NCBI GenBank assembly: GCA_030527065.1
Contig: JAUNBO010000006.1
Span: 1 to 15,361, forward strand
Source of the DNA: Bacillota bacterium
GTDB taxonomy: Bacteria; Bacillota; Clostridia; Peptostreptococcales; Anaerovoracaceae
Direction of reading: 5' to 3'
Length of the DNA: 15,361 bases
The notes under the pieces were generated by a model. That model was given only the letters and a program-made list of their open reading frames with translations, was not told the origin of the DNA and made no database searches. Positions within the stretch are counted from its first letter, which is position 1; each line of letters starts with the position of its first letter. Below are positions 8,208 through 14,313 of this stretch, one piece after another. The position numbers and the translations under genes were made by a program.

Positions 8208-8236
8208 AATTTACCATTCCGGAGGGGGATTGTCAA
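8208..8236 (-). promoter_or_regulatory. Sigma-A promoter of the hrcA-grpE-dnaK-dnaJ operon
   Basis: Read on the minus strand, a perfect -35 box TTGACA (8231-8236) is followed by a 17-base spacer and a -10 box TAAATT (8208-8213, five of six consensus bases). The predicted start of transcription is near 8200-8201, immediately before CIRCE, leaving a leader of about 120 bases before the hrcA ATG. Confidence 0.9.
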
Positions 8237-8248
8237 CGCTTTTCGCGA

Positions 8249-8278
8249 TTTTTTTTAATTACGTCACAATTTTTTTTT
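8249..8278. other. Two T-tracts between divergent promoters
   Basis: Runs of eight T (8249-8256) and nine T (8270-8278) have centres about 21.5 bases apart, roughly two helical turns. They lie directly upstream of both the hrcA -35 and the divergent kinase-gene -35, where UP-element or DNA-bending effects would be expected. Confidence 0.5.
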
Positions 8279-8284
8279 AATAAC

Positions 8285-8313
8285 TTGACAGGGCCGTAAA
8301 AAATGCCCAAAAT
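8285..8313 (+). promoter_or_regulatory. Sigma-A promoter of the cytidylate-kinase-like gene
   Basis: A perfect -35 TTGACA (8285-8290), a 17-base spacer and CAAAAT (8308-8313, four of six -10 consensus bases) point rightward. The predicted start is near 8320, giving a leader of about 40 bases that contains the AGGAAGG ribosome binding site at 8341-8347. Confidence 0.7.
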
Positions 8314-8359
8314 AAAGAAAACACTTATTGGTCTGTACTGAGGAAGGGACGGTGATTTT

Positions 8360-8992
8360 ATGAGTGAAGACCGAGGTACCATCATAACCATTGCGAGACA
8401 ATACGGAAGCGGGGGCCGGCACATAGGAAGGCTGCTTGCGCAGAGCCTGGGCTGCCCGTTTTACGATAAAGACCTGATCCGGCTGGCCGCAGAGGAAAGC
8501 GGCATCAGCTCCCAGCTTTTCCTGGAGGCGGACGAAAAAGCCGCCGGCAGCTTCTGGAACAACCTGGCGGCCAACGCCCACTCCTACGGCGCCCGGGCCT
8601 CTGCGGCGGACATGTCTCTCAACGACCGCCTGTTCATCATCCAGTCCAACATCATCAAGGAGGTGGCGGAAAAGGGTCCCTGTGTCATCGTGGGTCGTTG
8701 CGGGGACTATGTGCTCCGGGACCACCCCCGGGCCGTCCACATTTTTATTCACGGCTCCGAAAAGGACCGCGAAGCCCGTCTGGTCCGCTTCTACGGGGTA
8801 AAGGCCGAGGATGCGGCGGACGTGATGCATAAGATGGACAAAAAGAGGGCCAGCTACTATAACTATTACACCGGCCAGAAGTGGGGGCAGGCGGAAAACT
8901 ACCATCTGTCCGTCAACAGCAGCATTCTGGGCGTGGAGAACACCGCAGAGATCCTGCAGCTTTTCGCCCGGCTCCGCCAGGAGCAGGAATAG
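8360..8992 (+). CDS. Cytidylate kinase-like family protein
   Basis: This is a 210-residue P-loop nucleoside-monophosphate-kinase-like protein. The N-terminus TIITIARQYGSGGRHIGRLL carries the glycine-rich loop (GSGG at 16-19) typical of the cytidylate-kinase-like family that is distinct from Cmk proper. It continues with GCPFYDKDLI (NMP-binding side), CVIVGRCGDYVL, and VHIFIHGSEKDREARL, then a basic lid-like segment KMDKKRASYYNYYTGQKWG. Family members are widespread in gut Clostridia, and their true substrate is largely unproven, so CMP phosphorylation should not be assumed. The gene has its own promoter and an AGGAAGG ribosome binding site, is divergent from hrcA, and ends in a bidirectional terminator, so it appears monocistronic. 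Function is inferred only from the fold. Confidence 0.85.
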   Translation: MSEDRGTIITIARQYGSGGRHIGRLLAQSLGCPFYDKDLIRLAAEESGISSQLFLEADEKAAGSFWNNLAANAHSYGARASAADMSLNDRLFIIQSNIIKEVAEKGPCVIVGRCGDYVLRDHPRAVHIFIHGSEKDREARLVRFYGVKAEDAADVMHKMDKKRASYYNYYTGQKWGQAENYHLSVNSSILGVENTAEILQLFARLRQEQE

Positions 8993-9017
8993 AGCCGCCG
9001 GACGTACAAATAAATAA

Positions 9018-9049
9018 CAGGGCGCGGATGGTTATCTGTCTGCGCCCTG
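9018..9049. terminator. Bidirectional intrinsic terminator between the kinase gene and rnpB
   Basis: The arms CAGGGCGC (9018-9025) and GCGCCCTG (9042-9049) pair perfectly and the stem extends inward with wobble pairs to a four-base loop. CTTTCATTT follows on the plus strand and TTATTTATTTG on the minus strand, so it can end both the plus-strand kinase transcript and the convergent rnpB transcript. Confidence 0.85.
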
Positions 9050-9063
9050 CTTTCATTTCAAAA

Positions 9064-9437
9064 CCGGTGAGCAGGCCTGTAAGCCGGGTTCTGTGTTCGG
9101 CAATCATCTATCTTGGCCGTCCGTTGCCGGACGGCTCGTGCGGCCTACCTCTCGGGAAGGGACGGGCCGCCCCCTTTCCGCCCGGGCCCGAAAGCCCTGC
9201 AGCGCCCTCCTTGGCCTTGCTCCGGGTGGGGTTTGCACGGCCGGACCGTTTCCGGCCCGCCGGTGAGCTCTTACCTCACCATTTCACCCTTGCCGGGATG
9301 CTCCCGGCGGTATGTTTCTGTTGCACTTTCCCTGAAGTCGCCTCCGCCGGACGTTATCCGGCACCCTGCCCTTTGGAGCCCGGACTTTCCTCAGGGAGCC
9401 CATAAGGCTCCCCGCGACTGCCCAGCCTACTCACCAG
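9064..9437 (-). ncRNA. rnpB: RNase P RNA (catalytic M1 RNA, bacterial type A)
   Basis: This ribozyme removes the 5' leader of precursor tRNAs. On the minus strand the universal block GAGGAAAGTCCGGGCTCC is at 9375-9392. The J-P4 region AGTGCAACAGAAACATACCG follows (about 9307-9326), and the distal block ACAGAACCCGGCTTACAGG lies at about 9076-9094. Helix P1 is formed by GGTGAGTAGGC at the 5' end (9425-9435) and GCCTGCTCACC at the 3' end (9066-9076), pairing with a single wobble. GGTAAGAGCTCACCGGCGG in the specificity domain fits type A rather than Bacillus type B. The ends are estimated from P1, so they may be off by a few bases. The gene begins 33 bases after the nif3-like stop with no recognisable promoter and ends at the bidirectional terminator 15 bases beyond P1. 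Confidence 0.95.
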
Positions 9438-9470
9438 ATTTTTTCTCATTCCTTCCCCGGACCCGAGGGT

Positions 9471-10283
9471 TCACTGATTCCATGTTTCCGGGTCAAAAGG
9501 GTCCGTGTTGATCTGAGATTCCAGCACCTCCACCTTTCCGGCCACGGCTTTCCTGAGGCGCTTTGCGAAATTCTCCGCGAAGATGCGCTCCGTGGCGTAG
9601 TGTCCCGCATCTATCAGACAGATCCCCATCTCCCTGGCCGCCTGGGCCTGATGGTGGTCTATGTCCCCTGTAATGAATACGTCGCAGCCGTTTCGGATGG
9701 CGGCAAAAATGGAACCGGCTCCGCCCCCGGAGCACAGGCCCACGATGCGGACGGAATGCTCCGGATTCCCCACCATCCTGGGAGGCGCTTTCATCTTCAA
9801 GGTCTGCTCCACCCTCTGTCCCAGCTCCTGCAGGCTTATGCTCTCCTGCAGAACGCCTATGCGGCCGAAGACCTCCACCTCCCCCAGAGGCTGCTGCAGC
9901 TTCAGCCGCCGGACCTGATTCAGGCCCAGCCGATCCGCCAGATAATCGTTGTTGCCTCCGAAAGCGGCGTCGAAGGAGGTATGGGCCGAATAGACCGAAA
10001 TGTCATTTTTGATCAGCTGAATGATGTACTCCCCGTAAGTCGTGGTGCCGTCCACCACGTCTATGGGCTTGAACAGCAGCGGATGGTGGGTAAGGATGAA
10101 ATCTGCTTTCAGCCCTTTCGCCTCTTCCACCACCTCCTTGGTGATTTCCAGACAGACCAGGACCTTGTTCACCGTGTCCTTCCCCATGTTGATCTGCATC
10201 CCGCCATTGTCCCATTCTTCTTCCAGTTCTCTGGGAGCAATGGCTCTCAGCTCACTTTGCAGTTCCTCCAGCATCATGCTCAT
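9471..10283 (-). CDS. Nif3-like dinuclear metal center hexameric protein (short form)
   Basis: This is a NIF3/YqfO/YbgI family protein, which forms a hexameric toroid with a dinuclear metal site; its cellular role is uncertain (GTP cyclohydrolase I type 2 is a doubtful common label). The 270-residue sequence has ELEEEWDNGGMQI, the metal-binding THHPLLF (about 65-71), SAHTSFDAAFGGNN, GCDVFITGDIDHHQA and DAGHYATE, which supply the His, Asp and Glu ligands. Bacillus YqfO is about 370 residues because of a PII/CutA-like insertion between the two halves; that insertion is absent here. The ATG at 10281-10283 overlaps the end of trmK by 32 bases, with AAAGGA about 12 bases upstream. Two further in-frame ATGs (third and fourth codons) are possible starts. 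The order rpoD-trmK-nif3 is conserved in Firmicutes. Confidence 0.9.
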   Translation of the reverse strand: MSMMLEELQSELRAIAPRELEEEWDNGGMQINMGKDTVNKVLVCLEITKEVVEEAKGLKADFILTHHPLLFKPIDVVDGTTTYGEYIIQLIKNDISVYSAHTSFDAAFGGNNDYLADRLGLNQVRRLKLQQPLGEVEVFGRIGVLQESISLQELGQRVEQTLKMKAPPRMVGNPEHSVRIVGLCSGGGAGSIFAAIRNGCDVFITGDIDHHQAQAAREMGICLIDAGHYATERIFAENFAKRLRKAVAGKVEVLESQINTDPFDPETWNQ

Positions 10284-11037
10284 CTTTTCTACCCATCCTT
10301 TCCATCCTCAGTACGCCGTTCAAAAGATCGTTTAAAACTGCCAGCCGCTTTTCTGCTTCTTCCTGCCGCCTTTGGCCATTTCGGGTCCCGGCTGCGGAGA
10401 CGTCTCTCAATATTCTCTTTTCCGTTTCCATTTTACGACGGATCAGTTCTTTCAGCAAGGGGTCTCTTTTTAAAATGAGCAAGGGACTGATCTCAAAGAC
10501 CAGGTCCTCTTTCACGGCCTCTGCCGCAGCGGCCCGGGCTTTCTCCGGCACGCTTTCCGGCCCCTTCTTCGTCACGATTATCTCACAGAGGTGCCTGCCC
10601 TCCCGGACCAGATATTCCTCCTTTATCAAAAATCCCTTTTTATAGAGCCACAGGCGCAGTTTGTCCTGAGCGTTTCTCGGTTGAAGGATGAACCGCTTGA
10701 AGCTGGCGGTTTTCTCCGGATCGGCTCCCAGGATGTCCGCCATGAGCAGCCCGCCCATGCCGGCCATCACCACCGTGTCCACCTCTCCCGGCGCCAGAGG
10801 CTCCAGGCCGTTCCCAAGGCGGAGATCGAAGACCCCTCCCGGCGCCAGGCGCGCTATGTTCCCGGCGGCCTTTTCCAGAGGGCCCTTTCTGATATCCGTC
10901 AGGATCAGCTTTTCACAGATCCCCCGTTCCCGCAGATAGACCGGCAGGAACCCGTGGTCGCTGCCCACGTCCGCCAGACTGCTCCCCCGGGGGACGCAGT
11001 CCGCTATTCTCTGCAATCTGTCAGACAGCTTCAGCAT
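10252..11037 (-). CDS. trmK: tRNA (adenine(22)-N(1))-methyltransferase TrmK
   Basis: TrmK methylates N1 of A22 in the D-arm of bacterial tRNAs. The 261-residue protein has MLKLSDRLQRIADCVP, SAM motif I LADVGSDHGFLPVYL (21-35), the acidic LTDIRKGPLEKA, and the signature DTVVMAGMGGLLM (about 87-99), then LQPRNAQDKLRLWL. The C-terminal half is a helical coiled-coil-like region with many Lys, Arg and Glu residues, as in the YqfN family. I chose the ATG at 11035-11037, although the frame stays open far upstream through rpoD, because this is where homology begins and GGCGGGAT precedes it. It lies 11 bases after the rpoD stop and overlaps the nif3-like gene by 32 bases, implying a single transcript with coupled translation. 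Confidence 0.94.
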   Translation of the reverse strand: MLKLSDRLQRIADCVPRGSSLADVGSDHGFLPVYLRERGICEKLILTDIRKGPLEKAAGNIARLAPGGVFDLRLGNGLEPLAPGEVDTVVMAGMGGLLMADILGADPEKTASFKRFILQPRNAQDKLRLWLYKKGFLIKEEYLVREGRHLCEIIVTKKGPESVPEKARAAAAEAVKEDLVFEISPLLILKRDPLLKELIRRKMETEKRILRDVSAAGTRNGQRRQEEAEKRLAVLNDLLNGVLRMERMGRKDEHDAGGTAK

Positions 11038-11048
11038 CGGTATCCCGC

Positions 11049-12185
11049 CTACTCCAGATAGTCCTTCAATTTCTTGCTGCGGCTGGGGTGGCGCAGCTTC
11101 CGCAGGGCCTTGGCCTCTATCTGCCGGATGCGCTCCCGGGTGACGTCGAAGCGCTTGCCCACTTCTTCCAGGGTCCGGGCCCGTCCGTCGTCCAGGCCAA
11201 AGCGCAGCTTCAGCACCTTCTGCTCTCTCTCCGTCAGGGTATCCAGCACCTCCACCAGCTGTTCCTTCAGCATGGAGAAGGCCGCCGCCTCCGCAGGGGC
11301 GGGTACGTCTTCGTCCGGGATAAAGTCCCCCAGATGGCTGTCTTCCTCTTCGCCGATGGGGGTCTCCAGGGAAACGGGCTCCTGGGCGATCTTCAATATT
11401 TCCCGGACCTTTTCCTCGGAAATATCCATCTCCGCCGCGATTTCCTCCGGCGTGGGCTCCCTGCCGTATTCCTGGAGCAGCTGCCGGGAGACCCGGATCA
11501 GCTTGTTGATGGTCTCCACCATATGTACGGGAATGCGGATGGTCCGGGCCTGGTCTGCGATGGAACGGGTGATGGCCTGACGGATCCACCAGGTGGCGTA
11601 GGTGCTGAATTTATAACCCTTCCGCCAGTCGAACTTGTCCACTGCCTTTATGAGGCCCAGATTCCCCTCCTGGATCAGATCCAGGAAGAGCATTCCCCGC
11701 CCCACATATCTCTTGGCGATGCTGACCACCAGCCGCAGATTGGCCTCGCAGAGCCGCTGCTTGGCGCTTTCGTCTCCGTCCTCCATGCGCTTGGCCAGCT
11801 CTATTTCTTCTTCCGCCGTCAGGAGAGGCACCTTGCCGATCTCCTTCAGATACATGCGCACGGGATCGTCTACGGCCACGCCCTTGGGCAAAGTGGCTTC
11901 CAGGTCTATTTCCCCGTCCTCGTCCACTTCCTCCGCCAGCTCTATGTCCGGGTCCTCCTCCGTGCTGATGGCGATGATTTCCAGCTCGTCAGGCTCCGCC
12001 TCCGACAGGATCTCTATTCCCATGGAAATGAGGGCGTCGTAAAGATCGTCCATCTGGTTCTTGTCCATCTCCACGTTTTCCAGACAGTCGGAAATCTCCC
12101 GGAAGGTTATGGAGCCTTTCCCCTTGGCCTTCTCCATCAATTCCGCTACATATTTGTCCTCGTTCTGCTCCATCTCATATGTCAT
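11049..12185 (-). CDS. rpoD: RNA polymerase housekeeping sigma factor RpoD (SigA)
   Basis: This is the primary sigma-70 factor, which directs core RNA polymerase to the TTGACA/TATAAT promoters also seen in this window. The sequence has a region 1.1-like helical domain, an acidic linker, and region 1.2 (DDPVRMYLKEIGKVPLLT). Region 2 has NLRLVVSIAKRYVGRGM, LDLIQEGNLGLIKAVDKFDW and the -10-reading KFSTYATWWIRQAITRSI. Region 3 is next, and region 4 carries the -35-reading helix-turn-helix TLEEVGKRFDVTRERIRQIE. The length is 378 residues, like Bacillus SigA. The start is uncertain: the ATG at 12183-12185 is used here, overlapping dnaG by 11 bases; an upstream GTG (12198-12200) has no spaced ribosome binding site, and an ATG at 12171-12173 is also possible. 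The end is 11 bases before trmK. Confidence 0.97.
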   Translation of the reverse strand: MTYEMEQNEDKYVAELMEKAKGKGSITFREISDCLENVEMDKNQMDDLYDALISMGIEILSEAEPDELEIIAISTEEDPDIELAEEVDEDGEIDLEATLPKGVAVDDPVRMYLKEIGKVPLLTAEEEIELAKRMEDGDESAKQRLCEANLRLVVSIAKRYVGRGMLFLDLIQEGNLGLIKAVDKFDWRKGYKFSTYATWWIRQAITRSIADQARTIRIPVHMVETINKLIRVSRQLLQEYGREPTPEEIAAEMDISEEKVREILKIAQEPVSLETPIGEEEDSHLGDFIPDEDVPAPAEAAAFSMLKEQLVEVLDTLTEREQKVLKLRFGLDDGRARTLEEVGKRFDVTRERIRQIEAKALRKLRHPSRSKKLKDYLE

Positions 12186-13947
12186 CCCGCAACGTTCCAC
12201 CCTTTCTCTGTTTTTGGATTTCCATCAATTCCCGCATCAGCTCCCCGGCCTTGTCCGGGTCGCTTTCCTCCACTACGGAAAGCAGCTGAATGAGCTCCTC
12301 TTCCCGTTTTTTCATGGCTTCGTTTTCAATATGAGCCACGCAGTCCCGGAACACCTCTTCGTCCCGGTCCGCCAGGTTCACGTTTTCCAGAATGTCCGAC
12401 AGCATGCGGTTTCCTTCTTCGTCCAGGCCGTCGGCCACCTTCTTTATGTCTATTTCCTGCTCCTCGCTGTAGACGCTTTCAATGGCCCTGTATATCTGAA
12501 AGCATTCCGGGTTCCGGAACGCCTCCTGATAGGGGCGCACCATAGGCACGTAGGAGCTTTTCATGAGGGTCAGCCGGATCAGGTTTTTTTCCAGCATATC
12601 CGCCGGGGCCCTGGCTCCGCCGCTGCCGCTGCCGCCGGATTCCTTCCGGCGGACCGCAGCAGGCGCTTCTCCTTCTCCGTATCTGCCGAAGGTTTCCAGC
12701 CTCAGGGCTCCTTCGGAGATCCTGGTCTCTGCGGCGATCTTCTTGATGTAAGCCTCCGCCTCCACGGGACTCAGGCCCCGCAGCAGCTTCGCCGCCTCCT
12801 GCAAAAAAGTGACGCTGCCCTCCGTGGTGTTCAGGTCCACGGTCTTCCGCAGACGGTACAGCTTGTATTCCGCAAAAGGCAGGGCCTTTTCCACCAGCTC
12901 CTGAAAGGCGTCCCTTCCGTATTTTTTGATGTATTCGTCCGGGTCCTTCTCCCGGTCCAGGACCAGCACCTTCACCTTGCAGCCCGCTCCGTAGAGGATG
13001 TCCATTCCCCGCAGAGCCGCCGCCTGTCCCGCCTCGTCGGCGTCGTAGGCCAGCACCACGTTTCTGGTGTAGCGTTTCAGCATGGCCGCCTGGCTTTCTG
13101 TAAGGGCCGTCCCCAGAGATGCGGATACGTTGCGGACGCCGTGCTGGTACAGAGAGATCACATCCATGTAGCCTTCCACCAGAATGGCCCGGTCCTCCCG
13201 GCTGATGTCCTGACGGGTCAGATTCAAGCCGTAAAGGTTGTTCTTCTTCTGAAAGACCGTGGATTCCGGAGAGTTGAGGTATTTGGGATTGCCGTCTCCC
13301 AGAGCCCTGCCGCCGAAGCCGATGACCTTTCCTCTTGTATTGATGATGGGGAACATCACCCGTTCCCGGAATTTATCATAGCAGCGTTCCCCGGACCTGG
13401 CCGCCAGCCCCAGGGCTTCCAGCACGTCCATGGGGACTTCCTTTTCCGTCATGTGGCGGCAGAGGCTGTCCCAGCTTTCATCCGCATAGCCGACGCCGAA
13501 TTTCCTCAGGATCTCCGGCTCTATCCCCCGTTTCCGCATATAGTCCCAGCCCCGGTTGCTCTGGCGGAAAAAGTTTCTGTAAAAAAACGCCGCCGCCGTC
13601 CGGTTGGCTTCATAAAAGGCGCTGCGCCGTCCTTCCTGGGCGAAGGAGGAATCCTTCAAGTCTATCCCGTATTCCTCCGCCAGCTTTTCTATGGCCCCGC
13701 GAAAATCCAGGTTCTGCTGCCGCTGCACAAACTCTATGACGTCTCCCCGGGCTCCGCAGCCGAAGCAGGTGAATATCTGTTTTGCTTCCGAAACCATAAA
13801 AGAAGGTGTCTTTTCATTGTGAAACGGGCAGAGTCCCTTATAGTTTGCCCCCGCCTTCTTCAGAACGACGTGCCGCCCTATAACGTCCACAATGTTACAC
13901 CTGCTTTTGATTTCCTCTATGATATTTTCACTTGCCGTAGTTCCCAC
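12175..13947 (-). CDS. dnaG: DNA primase DnaG
   Basis: DnaG makes RNA primers for DNA replication and is recruited by the DnaB/DnaC-type helicase. The CHC2 zinc finger has Cys40, His43, Cys61 and Cys64 (LCPFHNEKTPSF and FTCFGCGARGD). The RNA polymerase core follows, including FRERVMFPI and GKVIGFGGRAL. The TOPRIM domain has Glu258 (ILVEGYMDV), Asp302 and Asp304 (VVLAYDADEAG), and DPDEYI near 335-340. The C-terminal helicase-binding part is helical and acidic. I chose the GTG at 13945-13947, which gives 590 residues and puts the zinc ligands at the same numbers as in E. coli DnaG, with AGAGGGG just upstream. The frame extends to a TTG at 14007, but those 20 residues are not primase-like. The gene is the first of the dnaG-rpoD cluster and its 3' end overlaps rpoD. 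Confidence 0.97.
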   Translation of the reverse strand: MGTTASENIIEEIKSRCNIVDVIGRHVVLKKAGANYKGLCPFHNEKTPSFMVSEAKQIFTCFGCGARGDVIEFVQRQQNLDFRGAIEKLAEEYGIDLKDSSFAQEGRRSAFYEANRTAAAFFYRNFFRQSNRGWDYMRKRGIEPEILRKFGVGYADESWDSLCRHMTEKEVPMDVLEALGLAARSGERCYDKFRERVMFPIINTRGKVIGFGGRALGDGNPKYLNSPESTVFQKKNNLYGLNLTRQDISREDRAILVEGYMDVISLYQHGVRNVSASLGTALTESQAAMLKRYTRNVVLAYDADEAGQAAALRGMDILYGAGCKVKVLVLDREKDPDEYIKKYGRDAFQELVEKALPFAEYKLYRLRKTVDLNTTEGSVTFLQEAAKLLRGLSPVEAEAYIKKIAAETRISEGALRLETFGRYGEGEAPAAVRRKESGGSGSGGARAPADMLEKNLIRLTLMKSSYVPMVRPYQEAFRNPECFQIYRAIESVYSEEQEIDIKKVADGLDEEGNRMLSDILENVNLADRDEEVFRDCVAHIENEAMKKREEELIQLLSVVEESDPDKAGELMRELMEIQKQRKGGTLRDDI

Positions 13948-13967
13948 ACAACCCCTCTTCTGCGGCG

Positions 13968-13983
13968 GCAGCCTGCAGGCTGC
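13968..13983. repeat. 16-base perfect palindrome upstream of dnaG
   Basis: GCAGCCTGCAGGCTGC equals its own reverse complement. It lies about 20 bases upstream of the dnaG GTG, just before the ribosome binding site. In RNA it would form a six-base-pair stem with a UGCA loop. It could be an operator or a translation-modulating hairpin; the sequence alone does not decide. Confidence 0.5.
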
Positions 13984-14028
13984 GCTCCGGCGTGCGGGCT
14001 CCTGCAATGCTTCCGATCACATTTCCTT

Positions 14029-14034
14029 ATTCTA
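14029..14034 (-). promoter_or_regulatory. Possible -10 box for dnaG
   Basis: TAGAAT on the minus strand matches five of six -10 bases and is placed to start a leader of about 75 bases before the dnaG GTG. No acceptable -35 box exists 16-18 bases upstream, where the sequence is A-rich, so this is a weak proposal. Confidence 0.3.
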
Positions 14035-14052
14035 CAAAAAGAAGGACAATCC

Positions 14053-14125
14053 TTTTTTTTAATCCCGCTTTTTTTCATGTTTTTTTCTTCACACAAAAAA
14101 AGGTCTTTTTTTTACAATTTTTTTT
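14053..14125. other. Array of A/T homopolymer tracts in the dnaG/zinc-ribbon divergent region
   Basis: Six homopolymer runs of seven or eight bases (five T-runs and one A-run on the plus strand) have centres about 11 to 15.5 bases apart, at about 14056, 14072, 14083, 14098, 14109 and 14121. The stretch stands out sharply from the GC-rich surroundings, holds no gene, and is likely curved or rigid DNA that could influence the dnaG promoter. Confidence 0.5.
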
Positions 14126-14150
14126 ACTTTGCAGGCCTCTGCCGCCGAAA

Positions 14151-14168
14151 ATCCCCCGATTGGGGGGT
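14151..14168. promoter_or_regulatory. Inverted repeat touching the -35 of the zinc-ribbon gene
   Basis: ATCCCCC and GGGGGGT are separated by GATT and form a seven-pair inverted repeat (one G-T wobble) that overlaps the proposed -35 box by two bases. It could be an operator for the rightward promoter. As a terminator it is poor, because only a short T-run follows on the minus strand. Confidence 0.4.
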
Positions 14169-14196
14169 GACATTCCACGGGCCCTCATGTTATGAT
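14167..14196 (+). promoter_or_regulatory. Probable sigma-A promoter with extended -10 for the zinc-ribbon gene
   Basis: GTGACA (14167-14172, five of six -35 bases) is followed by 18 bases and TATGAT (14191-14196, five of six), with TG at the extended -10 position. The predicted start of transcription near 14203 gives a leader of about 110 bases before the ATG at 14314. Confidence 0.65.
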
Positions 14197-14269
14197 AAAG
14201 CGATAGCGGATTGCTGCGGACGCTTCCGGCCCCAGGCCATGTCCCGGCAGTCTCTGCAAAGGCTGAGGC

Positions 14270-14296
14270 AAGCAGTGACCATCTGTGGTCCTGCTT
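14270..14296 (+). promoter_or_regulatory. Leader hairpin next to the ribosome binding site of the zinc-ribbon gene
   Basis: AAGCAG pairs with CTGCTT and, past a single bulged T, GACC pairs with GGTC around a six-base loop, ten pairs in all. It ends four bases before the strong AAGGAGG at 14301-14307. Two or three smaller stems can be drawn upstream in the same leader, so the RNA may be a structured control element, but it matches no riboswitch class I recognise. Confidence 0.4.
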
Positions 14297-14313
14297 AATA
14301 AAGGAGGTATTTT

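Noticed and set aside
9113..9511. Protein-coding frames across the RNase P RNA
   Set aside because: The region is explained by rnpB consensus blocks and P1 pairing; the open frames are a by-product of structured GC-rich RNA.
11038..11589. Upstream extension of the trmK frame through rpoD
   Set aside because: The added residues are an out-of-frame reading of sigma factor sequence; TrmK homology begins at the ATG at 11037.
13964..14147. Distant inverted repeat CGGCGGCAG / CTGCCGCCG flanking the A/T-tract region
   Set aside because: Nine bases of GC-rich match about 170 bases apart is near chance in this composition, and there are no mobile-element features.
12061..14298. Plus-strand open frame of 745 codons opposite dnaG and running into the intergenic region
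   Set aside because: It is antisense to DnaG, has no ribosome binding site at its start, and its product shows no domain. Only its last 19 codons are mentioned, as a possible short leader frame.
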